A stretch of 64,000 nucleotides of DNA from Reticulascus tulasneorum (lineage: Eukaryota; Ascomycota; Sordariomycetes; Glomerellales; Reticulascaceae), in the NCBI GenBank assembly GCA_001557505.1, contig LSAX01000009.1:1736001-1800000 (forward strand). The letters are read 5' to 3'. The translations under genes were made by a program, and so were the position numbers. Shown here in pieces: positions 32,018 through 43,495 of the stretch. The notes below the pieces were generated by a model. The model saw only the letters and a program-made list of their open reading frames with translations, made no database searches and was not told the origin of the DNA. Numbering within the stretch: the stretch's first letter is position 1; each line of letters begins with the position of its first letter.

Positions 32018-35000
32018 ATGTTAGCCCGGTCGCCAGTCGCTCGTTGCGTCTACCACGTCATCATCATCACGCTCATTACCTTCCTTATTATCACACCTCA
32101 CGTTGCAGCGGATGAAAGTCCGCCTTGGCGCGTCAATGAGATCGCCAAGCGCGCCAGCGCGGAGAGCCTGGTGGCCACTGCTCAGCAAGCCATGGCGAAG
32201 GCAAATGCTCTGATTATGAAGAGTCCGCGGCGAAATCGCTACCAAGTCCTCGCAGGCGCTGACCTAGACAAGACGAAGAAACTAGCACCTCCACTGCAGC
32301 TTCAGGACATTGATGTCAAGAACGGCTCGATCTCCTTCTCAAAGTTGCGTGCAAGACAAGCTTCCAACAATAGTGACTCAACACTGTCGTACACTGTCCC
32401 GGAGGAACTCATAAAAGCCGCGAGCGCTCTAGCTGAAACCAGTCATCCGGCAGCCCGAGAAGAGACTATCTACGCTAGCATTGTTAGGGATCTCATTGCA
32501 AAATTCAAGTCTGTTACCAACGACACCATTCGAATGCCTCAGTTACTACAGAGCGACGCGGGGCTCATGAATGGAGTTGTGGAGCCTGGCCATGGCTACA
32601 CGCTTGGTACCACAGGCAGCAGCGAGGATTTGCCATCTCGCCGTGCAGCGCAAGCATATTGGATGGAGAACATCAAGCAGCGCGGAGTCAGTCCTTTTGC
32701 CAGTCCGTCCTACAAGGTCTGGAGGAATGTCAAAGACTATGGCGCCGCTGGTGACGGTATGACAGACGATACAGCTGCCATTCAAAAGGCCATCTCGGAC
32801 GGCGAACGCTGTGGTAGTGCCTGCGGTAGAAGCACAGCCTTTCCTGCGACCGTCTATTTCCCTTCAGGTACTTATCTCGTCAGCAGTTCCGTGATTCAGT
32901 ATGCCAATACCGAGATAATTGGAAATCCTCTGGATATGCCCCAAATTGTCGCTTCAGCTAGTTTCGTTGGCATGGGCATCATAACATCAGAGGCTTTTGC
33001 CGCTGACCAGTCAGAGTGGTTTCTTAACTCCAACAGCCAGCTTCGCAGCGTCCGTAACCTAGTCGTTGACATACGGCTAGCCCCCCAAGATGCCGGCGTC
33101 ACCGGTATTCACTGGCAGGCCGCACGGGGTTCTTCCATAGAGAATGTGCATTTCTACATGTCCGATCCAAGAGATAGTCCTGGTACCACACAAATCGGTC
33201 TTTTCGTCGAGAATGGAAAAGGGGGGTTCCTCGCAGATCTATTCTTTGTCGGCGGTATGTTTGGCGCGCTCATGAGCAACCAGCAGTTTGCAGCATCTGG
33301 GCTCTACTTCAGCCATTGCAAGACCGCAATGCAGATGCAGTGGGATTCAGGCTGGAGTCTGCAAGATATTGCTATATCGGATTGCGAAACGGGTATCGAC
33401 ATCGTCAATAACCCTACTATCATGGAACCTCAGAGCAACGGCAAATTCCTGGGCAGCAATGGCACTCTCGCGAGTAAGAGAAGTGCTACTGCTACCGAAA
33501 ATGCGTCGATAAAAAACACACCTCGTCAGGATGAACCATCTCGTTCAGATGACGTGATATCCGGCTCCTTCTCCCTCGTCGATATACAGATAGTGAACAC
33601 CAACGTTGGCTTGAACGTGTCTCTATCTGGCACCTCGACTTCTCTTCTTCTCCTAAATTCTAACTTCAACAACGTGCCCGCCATCATCCGCGACTCGGCT
33701 GAAGGCAGAGATGTGCTCCTGGGAAACTCTGGCGCTACTAAAGTTGATGTTTGGGGCTTCGGAAAAATCTACGACGCTGACGGCTCGTCTAAAAGAGTGC
33801 AAGGTTCGACTATTCCCCTGATGACGCGCAACGCGAGCCTTACGGCGCCCGGCCTTTCATCCGCCGGGCAGCCCTTCTTCTTCCAGCGCCGACGCCCGTC
33901 ATACAGTGACCTTGCTAACACGCAGATCCTTGACGTGAAGGAAATGGGCGCTCGCGGCGATGGCATGTCGGACGACACGGGTATTTTGAACAAGATTTTC
34001 GACATGGCTGCGAACATGAGTGCAATAGTGTACATTCCATTTGGCGTATATATCATTAGCGATACGTTAACGGTTCCGGTTGGAAGCCGGATCATGGGCC
34101 AGGCGTGGCCTCAGATCATGGCTACAGGGGAGAAATTCGAGAGCTTAGAGAGCCAGCGGGTTGCTGTGCGAATAGGACTGCCTGGCGATTTCGGGGCAGC
34201 AGAGATTCAAGGGTTGACTTTTACCGCAAAGGGGCATACCGCTGGATTGGTGCTAATGGAGTGGAACGTCCACGAATCTGTCCAAGGTTCTGCAGGTCTG
34301 TGGGGTGAGTCTGGCCACTTGATGTTTCCCGTGAAGCCGTGCAGTGGATTTTCTAGACCGATGCATTAAACTGACAACGATGCAGACACACAATTTCGCA
34401 TCGGTGGAGCTGAAGGAACAGAACTCCAGTCCGGTGAGTGTCAAGCTGGCTCAGCTACCTCCTGCATCGGAGCAACGGTGATGCTCCATCTGACCCAAGG
34501 ATCCTCGGCTTATTTGGAGAATATTGGGCTTTGGGCAGCGGATCACGACTTGGTAGGCTGATCTAACTTGACCTATCCTGATCGTAATCATCGAGAGAAA
34601 TTGCATCTCTCAGGTACCAGAACGCTGACTTGAAACCTATAGGATACAGAAAGCCAGGGACAGGTTGATGTTACTTCGGCTCGAGGCGTCTTGATCGAAA
34701 GTAAAGGGCCGACATGGCTTTGGGCCACAACATCCGAGCACAACTTGCTGTACCAATACGCGTTTTCTGGTGCAGAGAACCTCGTTGCAGGACAGCTGCA
34801 GACGGAATCGCCATTCTTCCAGGACGCCGGCTTGGCAGGAAAACTTGTCGACATTGCACCTTACCCCAGTGACCCCAGATTAGAGGCTAGTGCTGAGCCG
34901 TGGGGTATTAGGATTGCCAACTCGCAGGGCATTCATATTCTTAGTGCGGGACTGTTCGCCTGGGCCCAAGAAAGTCACAGTCAGGCACTTGCTGTTGAGG

Positions 35001-37192
35001 AGAGCCGCAACGTCTCTATTTACAACATTAACAGTGTTGGCAGCAGGTATCTCGTCAGCCCATTCAATGAGAAACCTGTGGAGGCTGCCGGTAGCGGAGA
35101 TGCGGGTGTATCATCTCTCCTGGCTTGGTCTGCGCTCGCCGACATCACGGCTGGAGCAGTCAACTATACTGGCTATGCGCTCTGGACACAAGCAGAAATC
35201 GACAAGTTGAATGCCACTACAACATGCAAGCAAGTCCTACTAGCGACCATCAGTTGTCATAACGAGACGTTAAAATGGAGGAGCGAACCAATGTACCACC
35301 CCTCCATCAGAGACCGAGAACTGGCAGCACAAGTCTGTGACCCATCCTGCAAGACATCACTTGCCGCCTACATCAACCGAGTCGATCGAATCTGCAAGGA
35401 CTGGAAGTTCGCGACGGGTGCACCGTCGACGCTTCAAGCAAACTATATATATTATGGTTACAACGAGACGTGCGCCAAGGACCCGTCTACCGGGAACTAC
35501 TGCAATGGTGAGTTGCGTATTACCCCAGTAGGGCAATTGCTGGCATGTGCTGACCGAATGTTATTGGTAGATATCATTGAAAAGTTTACCCCGGTGGACA
35601 CAGTCGAGAAGATGCCAACCGCAGAGCTCTGCTCGCCTTGCTTCATGGGTCGTCTCCAAATGATGCAAGCTAGCTCGCACTCAGTTTACAGGTCGTATCC
35701 ATACTACCAGAGAGCTTTGAAGGTTGTCATCCAAAAGTGCAACATCGTTACGCCGACAGATCCGCAGAAGCCGCCCGAGCCGCCTGCGGAGACCGTGCCG
35801 TTGTTCTGCGTCTCGGGGAAAGCATACAAAGCCAAGCAGGGCGAGACATGCGACACCATCGCACTCGCTAATAGCGTCTCATCAGCCAGTCTCCTTAACG
35901 CGAACAAGAACTTCAATATCTTCAACTGCACCTCTATTGCGTCGGGCATGAACCTGTGTCTCCCTCTGCCTTGCAAGGTGTATACGCTGAAAGATGGTGA
36001 TACGTGCGACACAGTGGCGTTCAGCAATGGTATCGCTGATCTCGCAAAATTTAACAACTGGATCGACTATGAGTGCGAGAACCTCCAACTTGTAAGACCG
36101 GTGCTTGGCTCCATAGTCTGTCTCAGCGCTGCGGGAGGCAACTTTGACCCAGGACCGGGCAGCGGACCTGGTGACGGCGCCGGCAATGGCGGCGGAACTG
36201 GACACGGCCCGCCGGGCGTAGGATATAGCAGGAAGCTAGAGACGCCACCAGCGGGCGTGCCAATTGCTAAGAGAACGACACGCAATTGCGGCGTGTGGCA
36301 TGTCGGGGACGCCAGCGATACCTGTGACGCCCTAGCATTCGAGACCGGCCTAGCGTTTGAGTTGCTGTTGGCGACAAACCCTTCCTTACATCCTGGACGC
36401 GGCAGCGATTGCTCCGAGTTGATTCTTAGTGATATGGCATACTGTGTCAGTCCTTTGGTCGACTGGAACACCAAAATCAGCTACCCGTACAGATATTTTG
36501 GTTGCTACACAAACTCAGACCCCAACGCAAAGGTCCTCTTCGAAAACTTTGAGAAAGATATGGTCGGTATGACGGTTGATGCGTGTGCGACTAGCTGTTT
36601 TCTCAGCGGATATGAGTTCTTCGGCTTGCAAAATGGCAATGAGTTAGTACTATTTTCCCTTGAAGTCAACTAGCTTCTTCCTTTCCTCTATACTCTTCAC
36701 CTGGCCTAGATCAGCTCACTAATCCCTGCAACCATAACCAGATGCTACTGCGCCAACAAATTGTTCTTCAATTCGGTCCGCCAGCCAGCTGGGCAGTGCA
36801 ACATGCCTTGTGTAGGCAACGCTACGCAAACCTGCGGCAGCGCCACCAGTATGAATGTCTACGGTGTGCGCGATAACATTGCGTTTGAGTATTCACCGGT
36901 AGCCTGCTATGCAGACCGCGCAAGCAGCCGCGTGCTGAGTTCTAGCTCGCGCATTGGCTCCCTGCAGAACACGCCGGAGAGTTGCGCTGACTTCTGCCTC
37001 ACACTCTACGGATTCTTCGGCGTGGAAGCTGGCGCTGACTGTTGGTGTGGGCGTGCGATTGCTAGTGGTGCAGTTAAGGCCGATGATTCTCGGTGCGCGA
37101 CGCCATGCACGGGCGACGGCAATGAGAAATGTGGTGGAACCAATTTCATCAAGGTGTATGGCACTACAGCGCCCTTCCGTCCCACAATGTAA
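32018..37192 (+). CDS. GH55 beta-1,3-glucanase-like protein with three LysM and two WSC domains
   Basis: Five exons (32018-34304, 34386-34552, 34643-35507, 35571-36642, 36742-37192), all phase-consistent, encode 1613 residues. The N-terminal hydrophobic segment (VIIITLITFLIITPHVAA) is a secretion signal. The GH55/pectate-lyase-like fold shows its two beta-helix halves, each opening with a V-K-x-x-G-A-x-G-D-G-x-x-D-D-T motif near residues 237 and 638. The glucanase module ends near residue 1100. LysM domains are at about 1181-1225, 1239-1290 and 1344-1400, the last two separated by a Gly/Pro-rich linker. WSC domains are at about 1413-1505 and 1515-1608. GH55 enzymes release glucose from beta-1,3-glucan (family knowledge). 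LysM and WSC would target it to chitin-glucan walls. It is much longer than plain GH55 enzymes of about 750-950 residues. Which Glu is catalytic I cannot assign. Confidence 0.9.
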
Positions 37193-37409
37193 TAAGACGG
37201 ACTAGAAATTACGTAGGCTAGCATCCCGTCAGGATCTGTGATGGCTTAAGCAAAGCTGTCCTCGAGTTACAGTATATATGCTTGACTGATCTCGTAGCTT
37301 CTTTATACATAGCTACCAAGCCCTTGCGTTTGTTTTATCTGGAAGGCGCACAATCCTCGTGAGGCTAAACACCGTATTTTGTATCACTCCAGGCTGTCTA
37401 CATGTATAC

Positions 37410-39809
37410 TTAAGCCAGTATAATATTTATGTTTGTCTTTTCCTGTCTTTCCCAGACATCTTCGAACACCCGCCCCATCCCTTTACGAGAGGCAACCTTG
37501 ATACCGGAAATATCGGACCACTCTATCCACATGACATTGTAGTATTCGTACCATTTTTTGTTGTTTAGACGTTGCCAGTCGTCTCTCGCCACACACTCAG
37601 GGAGTGCGCTGTTACGCTGCAGAGTCTGGCCTTTCGACACGGCCACGAGCTCGACCTGCGTCTGCGCGAGGGCCTTCTCCCCATGAAAGACGTCCGAGTG
37701 GTCGGGAAGATGTGTCTCCAGTATGCCGGCGATCTGTCCAGCCGAGTCACGCAAGACGTGGACACCCGTCCAGGAGCGACTACCCTCACGAGTAACACTT
37801 GAGACGAAGGCATCGCGAGCTTGCGATTGCCAGTCTGACCGGTAGATGTAGAAATTGCTGTGCTCCACGGCACCAAAGAGGTAATGGTCCAGAACCTGGC
37901 TCGGCTGTGAAAGCTGTGATGATGGCTCGCGCATCGGGATTGGATACCAGAATGATTTACCAGGCGCCGAATCGTGAGTATATACGAGACTCGAGTCATA
38001 GCCTCGTGGAGCCGCTGCCTCAGCCAATGGACTCAAACGTCGCTTAGAGCGAGTCCATCCCGGTGGGGGTGGCCTTTGACGATCACGAAAGGCCTCCCTG
38101 GTCTCAAACCACTCCCGTGAACGAACCGGTTGGCGATGACTAACTAGGGAGTCGGGACTCTCGCCGGTAGACCAATCTACTATGGGGAGTATCTCGATGG
38201 CGAAGACTTCTTTCTCCACGATATGATCGGCGCCCTCCACCTCCGCGCTAAACACTAGACTCCATGGGAACTTCCCGTCGGGAAGGCGGGTCCAGCCTGC
38301 CCACGACCAACTGGGGGGGCAAGTCGAGATGGCAGAGGCCGAGGCAGGAATAGACGGATCTGACGTCGCTCGCCTTGATTGTGCTGGAATCCGCCACAGC
38401 ATTGCAAGGTCAAAGCAAGTTTCGGGAAGCCCATTGATTAGTGTGCCCTTGAAGCGTGCCCCGAAAGCTGCTGCGATCCCCGCCGATACATCGAGCATGT
38501 CTCCTGGCGCAGACACTCTCATTTTCGTCAGGTCAGTCAAGGCGTGGTAGTATTCCTTGATACCAGGCCAACTCCTCGCCAGAGAAAAGACCCAGTGCGG
38601 CTCCGTAGTGGTCGATGCACCTTCCTCATCGCTGTCGTAGTCCTCTTCTTCCTCCTCCATGTCAACGTATCTCGGCTCATCCATCTGACACTCCCATCTC
38701 TCCGAGTCGCAGAAATGCGCAGTCTCCTCCCACATGTGGTAATCTTGACGCACATCACCGGCCCAAGGAGGGTACGAGTTACATTGCCATTGCACAGTAC
38801 CAAGCTCGAAATGCAGCGCCCGACGCTGGAAGATGCTCTCGGTAAACGTCCAGGCCCGGAATGGGTACGTTATGCCGGCTGTTTCTGCCCTGTACGACTC
38901 AACGGAGAGGCTCCGCGTCGTGCCCGCTGAGCGTACGAATGCCTCATTGCCACCGACTTGGTAGACCTTCTGTAGAAAGGCGCGTGGCTGTGCGTCCGGC
39001 AGCTCACGGATGCCGCGGAGACCGTGGTCGGCGTCTGCACCGTCGCAGGCGGCAATGGCAAAGACGGCCCCAGCAGAGATGAAGGATGCTTTGGCGATCT
39101 CCGTATGCCGGTGGGGCAAGTCGTCTTGAATGATACAGAGAAGATCGATCCAGAGGTATCTCACGCCAAGGAGCGGAGCAAGATGCATTGCATCGCGAAA
39201 CGTGCGCGGGATACAAACAAGAATCTTGGGGTTTCTGAGCACACCATGCTCTTGCATCTCAGCGAGATTGGCCTTTGTAGTGGAGAGGTAGTCTGTTCCA
39301 CTTCCGCGGACGTAGCTCAGGGTGACATATCTCTCTTTCCCTGTCCGGGACGACTCCACGATGCAGCTACTCTCGAGATCGATGAGGTAGGCAGGCCGCG
39401 GAACCGATATACCCTTGCCAAAAGGGAAGTCTTCACACAAGCCTCCGTGGCGCGTCTCACAATTGTCAAGGAAGTTTTGAACCACCTTTAGATCAATCCA
39501 CTCCGGGTCTTCGACGAGTCTCCCCATGCCGCAATGGCCGGGCACGTCATCGCGCCGGACAAGCTCTAGTGTGGCAGAATCGACGTTGAAGGTTGACCGC
39601 CCCTTGAATTTGGTCAGCGAGAGGCGGCCGGGGTTGATGATGCCATTGTCGAAGATATTACCGGCTCTCAGAAGTGGTTCATGCACGGCGCAATTCCAAG
39701 CAACAGGATTTTCAGACTCGGTAAAAGTAAATCGCTCATCGAATCTACGCTTAAGCGGTGTCCGGACCAGACGCACAACAGTGCTGCAGACGTTGCAGTC
39801 CGCCATCAT
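37410..39809 (-). CDS. HET-domain (heterokaryon incompatibility-like) protein
   Basis: An intronless minus-strand frame of 799 residues starting MMADCNVC. The N-terminal 140 residues carry a Cys pair and a substrate-like region. The HET domain starts at residue 161 with YVTLSYVRG, continues with LVCIPRTFRDAM and RYLWIDLLCIIQDD (217-230), then FISAGAVFAIAACDG and, near 320, TYPFRAWTFTESIFQRR. HET proteins trigger cell death when incompatible hyphae fuse; many paralogues are immune-like or of unknown role (established). The usual Trp of the YVTLSYxWG motif is Arg here. The C-terminal 380 residues have no domain I recognise. It lies 217 bp from the end of the GH55 gene, converging on it. Confidence 0.85.
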   Translation of the reverse strand: MMADCNVCSTVVRLVRTPLKRRFDERFTFTESENPVAWNCAVHEPLLRAGNIFDNGIINPGRLSLTKFKGRSTFNVDSATLELVRRDDVPGHCGMGRLVEDPEWIDLKVVQNFLDNCETRHGGLCEDFPFGKGISVPRPAYLIDLESSCIVESSRTGKERYVTLSYVRGSGTDYLSTTKANLAEMQEHGVLRNPKILVCIPRTFRDAMHLAPLLGVRYLWIDLLCIIQDDLPHRHTEIAKASFISAGAVFAIAACDGADADHGLRGIRELPDAQPRAFLQKVYQVGGNEAFVRSAGTTRSLSVESYRAETAGITYPFRAWTFTESIFQRRALHFELGTVQWQCNSYPPWAGDVRQDYHMWEETAHFCDSERWECQMDEPRYVDMEEEEEDYDSDEEGASTTTEPHWVFSLARSWPGIKEYYHALTDLTKMRVSAPGDMLDVSAGIAAAFGARFKGTLINGLPETCFDLAMLWRIPAQSRRATSDPSIPASASAISTCPPSWSWAGWTRLPDGKFPWSLVFSAEVEGADHIVEKEVFAIEILPIVDWSTGESPDSLVSHRQPVRSREWFETREAFRDRQRPPPPGWTRSKRRLSPLAEAAAPRGYDSSLVYTHDSAPGKSFWYPIPMREPSSQLSQPSQVLDHYLFGAVEHSNFYIYRSDWQSQARDAFVSSVTREGSRSWTGVHVLRDSAGQIAGILETHLPDHSDVFHGEKALAQTQVELVAVSKGQTLQRNSALPECVARDDWQRLNNKKWYEYYNVMWIEWSDISGIKVASRKGMGRVFEDVWERQEKTNINIILA

Positions 39810-40330
39810 GGACCAAAGGGCTGGCTATCGGGGCGAGGCTCCTATATTATAAACAGTTCTCCGCTAGTCCAACGTCGTGATGTGACGTCTGCGTAAAGTC
39901 CAAACTTATTATACTTGATCGTTCTTACAGCTTGATTATTAGGTATTGGTCTTGACTTTGGACCAAAGAATTTTGGAGGTTGTCGTGATTTGTGGCTATG
40001 GTAATACCACCTCAACCCCGGCCCCCAATCTTTGAGCCGCCTGCCCTAGAATATTCATGAAGAGACACGCCCATACACGCCCCTCATGTGCTGAACCATG
40101 ACTAAATCAGGTCTGGAGCGCACAGCGAGGTGGGCCATGATTGTAGTGGATCGAAGTCTCGATTCTCGCAATTGAACCCTCAAGAAACGATGCTGCCCTC
40201 CAAACTCCGGGCCTTCTGTTAAGGCCATTATAAGCGAGATATTTGAGGATATCATCCAGTCAAGCGTTTTTAACGTCGTAGGTATAAAGAGCTCTTTATT
40301 CTCCAGACCCGTATCGTTATTCCTTAAGAC
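39810..40330. other. intergenic region
   Basis: About 520 bp between the HET gene and a decayed beta-lactamase-like gene. No open frame is supported. The N-terminal half of the decayed gene may once have occupied part of this stretch but is not recognisable. Confidence 0.4.
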
Positions 40331-41274
40331 CGGCTTTGTGCCCGTTGGCGAGGTGACCTAGAACGTGACTCTAGGTGTATATGAAGCGTACGCACTACTA
40401 TTATCTCTTTAAGCTATGCTGACGACTTTAACGCTGAGGGGATATTTTCTAACACTATATCGATTTGCTAGCCTTTGGTGAGATGGTCCTTAGAAACTAC
40501 CTCTTCCCCCCGAAAGAGACTGCCTAATAGATAAAACCAGCTACGCACACCTCCTCGTTCGGCTTCTCCACTGGCCACGCGTGGGAATTCTTTCCCAGCG
40601 ATAACATCACCTCCGATGGCCGCGTAGTCGACGTCTACGCGAAAGCCGGCGACCTTAGGCTATACCACGCTCTGATGGCCGTAATCCCGGATTACGATAT
40701 TGTCCTCTCGGTCCTTACTGCCGGGCCGGAGATCACTCTCGAACCCTCCGCCCGCATGAGAATCTCGAGCATCGTGATCGAGACCCTCCTGCCCGCCATC
40801 GAGCAGGCCGGGCGCGACGAAGCATCCTCCTCGCAAGGGTACACCGGAACATATACAGATAAATCCACCAACTCGAGCATCACAATCGGCATGCACCCCG
40901 GACCAGGCCTCGTCCTCTCCGAATTCACCGTCCGCGGCTTCGATGTCCTGAATAACATCGGCCTCTACAGCGGCGGCCCCAAGTCGGACCAAGTCGAAGT
41001 AAGACTGTACCCAACCAAATTAAGCCGTGAATCCGACAAAGGCTCCGAGACTGCGTGGCGCGCGGTGTTCGACACGGCCTCGGACGCCTAGAAGGAGCTT
41101 GATGCGCAGGTCATCTACAAAGATGGCGCTTGTCAGTCGTGGATCGTCCTTGATCGCGTGTCTTACAATTTCATGAGTCTCGCCGAGTTTGTCTTTACAG
41201 CAGACGGCGGGATCAAGAGCGTCGGGAACTCAGCGTTCAACGTGACACTGACGAAGCGTGACGGCCAACGATAA
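40331..41274 (+). pseudogene. beta-lactamase-related gene remnant (C-terminal half, several stops)
   Basis: From about 40420 one plus-strand frame reads as a fungal beta-lactamase/transpeptidase-like C-terminal region: a DLLAFGEMVLRN segment, then KPATHTSSFGFSTGHAWEFF, YHALMAVIPDYDIVLSVLTAGPE and a C-terminal AEFVF..FNVTLTK. It is broken by TAA near 40440, adjacent TAA and TAG near 40527 and TAG at 41089-41091. It ends at 41272-41274. A preceding piece (VGEVT-stop-NVTLGVYEA, about 40332-40395) is in another frame. Each stop can derive from CAA, CAG or TGG by C-to-T or G-to-A change, as RIP produces. The N-terminal half with the catalytic S-x-x-K serine is missing or unrecognisable, so this is not an active enzyme. 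Intact homologues are secreted or cytosolic hydrolases, often near secondary-metabolite genes. Confidence 0.7.
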
Positions 41275-41438
41275 GAGGTGATCGCGGTCGAATCAGATGC
41301 TTGTACGTAAGGTCAAGGCTATCCCGCCATGGGCCTGGGAGACATTAGTTGGGAATAGATAAGATGCCATGCAGCTCGTCCGTGGCGGCCCTGGGATGCG
41401 AGTGATTGTTAGGTAACCTACGATACCTGAAGAATATA

Positions 41439-42707
41439 CTAAAGCTCCCTCCAGTCCATGCCACCGTCCTCAGCCGCGCGCCGCCGCCTGCATTCCGGGG
41501 GCAACAAACACCTCGCCATCCCCTCCTGTTTCCGCTTTGCAAACTCTGCCGCCCCCCTTGCCGTCGCGAAAAGAAAGTATGCCATAAACCCATCTTCCTC
41601 GTCACCGTCGACACTGTCAAGTACTTGTACGTCCTCGGCCAATGCATCTCGAAGCACCATCTTGAATGGTGTTTCCGCCGCGGATTCCCCAGTCAGGATG
41701 AGCTGCTCCACTTTCGGGCGTGATGATGCGACAACCGATCGGATACGATCAGTGACGTTCCGCCAGTATAACTCCTGGTCTCCCTGATCTAGCGTGTTAA
41801 ACCGATCAAACCCCAGAGAGGTATCAATGAATTGATCGTAAAGGTTACGTCTTGCCGTTTTGACGTGGTCTTTGGCCCCATTTAGACTCTCTCGGCTGTA
41901 ATCGAGCATTAGAGTCCATTTGGTTGGAAACTCGTATTCCTCTTGCTCGCATTGGTAAGCGTCCGTGTATTCTTCACATAGTCCGACTCTATAACCGGCA
42001 GCTGCGGCGGCGGTGGAAAATAGCTTGTCAAAAGGATCGTTTCGGTCTGGCATTAGGTTGGTAATCCCGAGGTAGTCGAAAATATCATCATACTCCTCTC
42101 TTGTGAGTTTGATCCTGTCGGGGGCACTTATTACTGCAGCTTTCACCTCAACCCCCGATAATTCAACTTTTCGCCGTAAATCCGACACCATATGCGCGAG
42201 AATAGCAGTTTCGGGTATTGCGGGGCGCCAGAGTGCTCTGTTCAGGAGGCGTTTGAGGCGTAGAATGAAGTAATCGTATTTCCCATCCGTCTCGGGGAAA
42301 CGCGTGTCGTTGGGCAGTCGTTCCAGTGAACTTGTCGCCAGCCGGGTCATAAGTGATATGTATTCTGCTGTTCCTCTGACCTGGGCGATTTCTTCAGAGG
42401 TGCCGTTGTGATACCTTACGGCTGCGGTTCTATTTCAATGTGACAGTTAGAGTGCTGGCTCCTCGACGAGACCCGGCCTCCTAGGCGAGGACATCTCGCG
42501 GTGTAGATAACGTACCCAAATCCCATCTCCAAAGCAAACCCGAATTCCAGGACGATAGATCTCGTCCAGATTCGGACATCGCTTACATTTCGGGAGCGGA
42601 CAAGGTCGTACCAAGTCCTCTTTGGCTGATGGAATAACGTCCGCATTACTAAAGACCAGCGCACCCAGTGAGAGACTCACCACCACGGTGCTTAGGGAAG
42701 GTAGCAT
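41439..42707 (-). CDS. secreted protein with degenerate Hsp70/actin-like ATPase fold
   Basis: Minus strand, at least two exons: 42707-42516 and about 42425-41439. The start at 42707 gives a signal peptide (LPSLSTVVVSLSLGALVFS). A Cys-rich segment RPCPLPKCKRCPNL is followed by GIRVCFGDGIW at the exon end and YHNGTSEEIA after the junction, which resembles the phosphate-1 strand pair of Hsp70-like ATPases. Later blocks fit the same fold: VKAAVISAPDRIKLTREEYDDIF (like Hsp70 AVITVPA) and VEQLILTGESA..F near the C-terminus (like the VxLxGG phosphate-2/adenosine region). The classical DLGT motif is not intact, so ATP binding is doubtful. About 390 residues. The exact acceptor is unresolved: no pair near 42516/42429 fits phase with the strongest donor. 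I know of similar fungal secreted proteins but no assigned function. Confidence 0.62.
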
Positions 42708-43495
42708 GACAACTGACGAGCAGGACAAGAGGGAACAACGTTATTAGTAGCGGCCGTAGAAGTAATATCTCTATGAGTGTTTCCTAATAGGGACGAACAA
42801 TATTGACCACGACGAGTATTTTGCTCCAATAATGGCTGGTGCCTGATTGCTGTTAAATACCAATCAGCCTCTCCCTCGGCCAGCTGGTCAACCAACAACC
42901 AACAGATTGTTTCAGGCACTGCAGTACTTAAGCAGGGAAAACCGTTGCGATCCTAATTAAATGGCTTGAGGTGTGAGTAAACCAGGTCCGACGCAGATAA
43001 GAGTAAAAAGAGCAGAGAATCATAGGTAACAGCACACAAGGACCAGAGTCAGAGTCATGATCACAAGTCTTTAAGCAATCAGAACGTTGGGAACGTTTGG
43101 TGCGTCCAGCGGAAGCAACCTTAGACGAGATCATATCGTGGTCCCTTGATGAACGTTCACCGCGTATGGATCGGGAGAGTGGGTGCTGGGATAAAGCAGT
43201 CACTCGACACAGTCGTGCTGCTTCTTCCCATTCTCTTCGTTGACTTGGCTTTGGGCAGCGACGATGTGAGCTGTTGTGTTAGCCTAGCAATTTGCCTAAC
43301 GGATAACTTGAGCTCGCTATCGGGATGACCAGTCATCCAGTCGCTCTGCATGGAACCGCTGAATATGTGCCACACCACAGGTGAGAGCATTGATTCCAGA
43401 TGAACTGATAGGGCCTCTATGTATCAAGATCTGGCTAGTATCTGGGCAGGATAACGGTACGGGTTGCAGCATCCTCTTTCTCGTAGGGAGGCGTC
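42708..43495. other. intergenic region
   Basis: Nearly 800 bp with no supportable coding region, between the secreted Hsp70-fold gene's start and the end of the unknown pseudogene. Presumed promoter on its left side. Confidence 0.45.
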
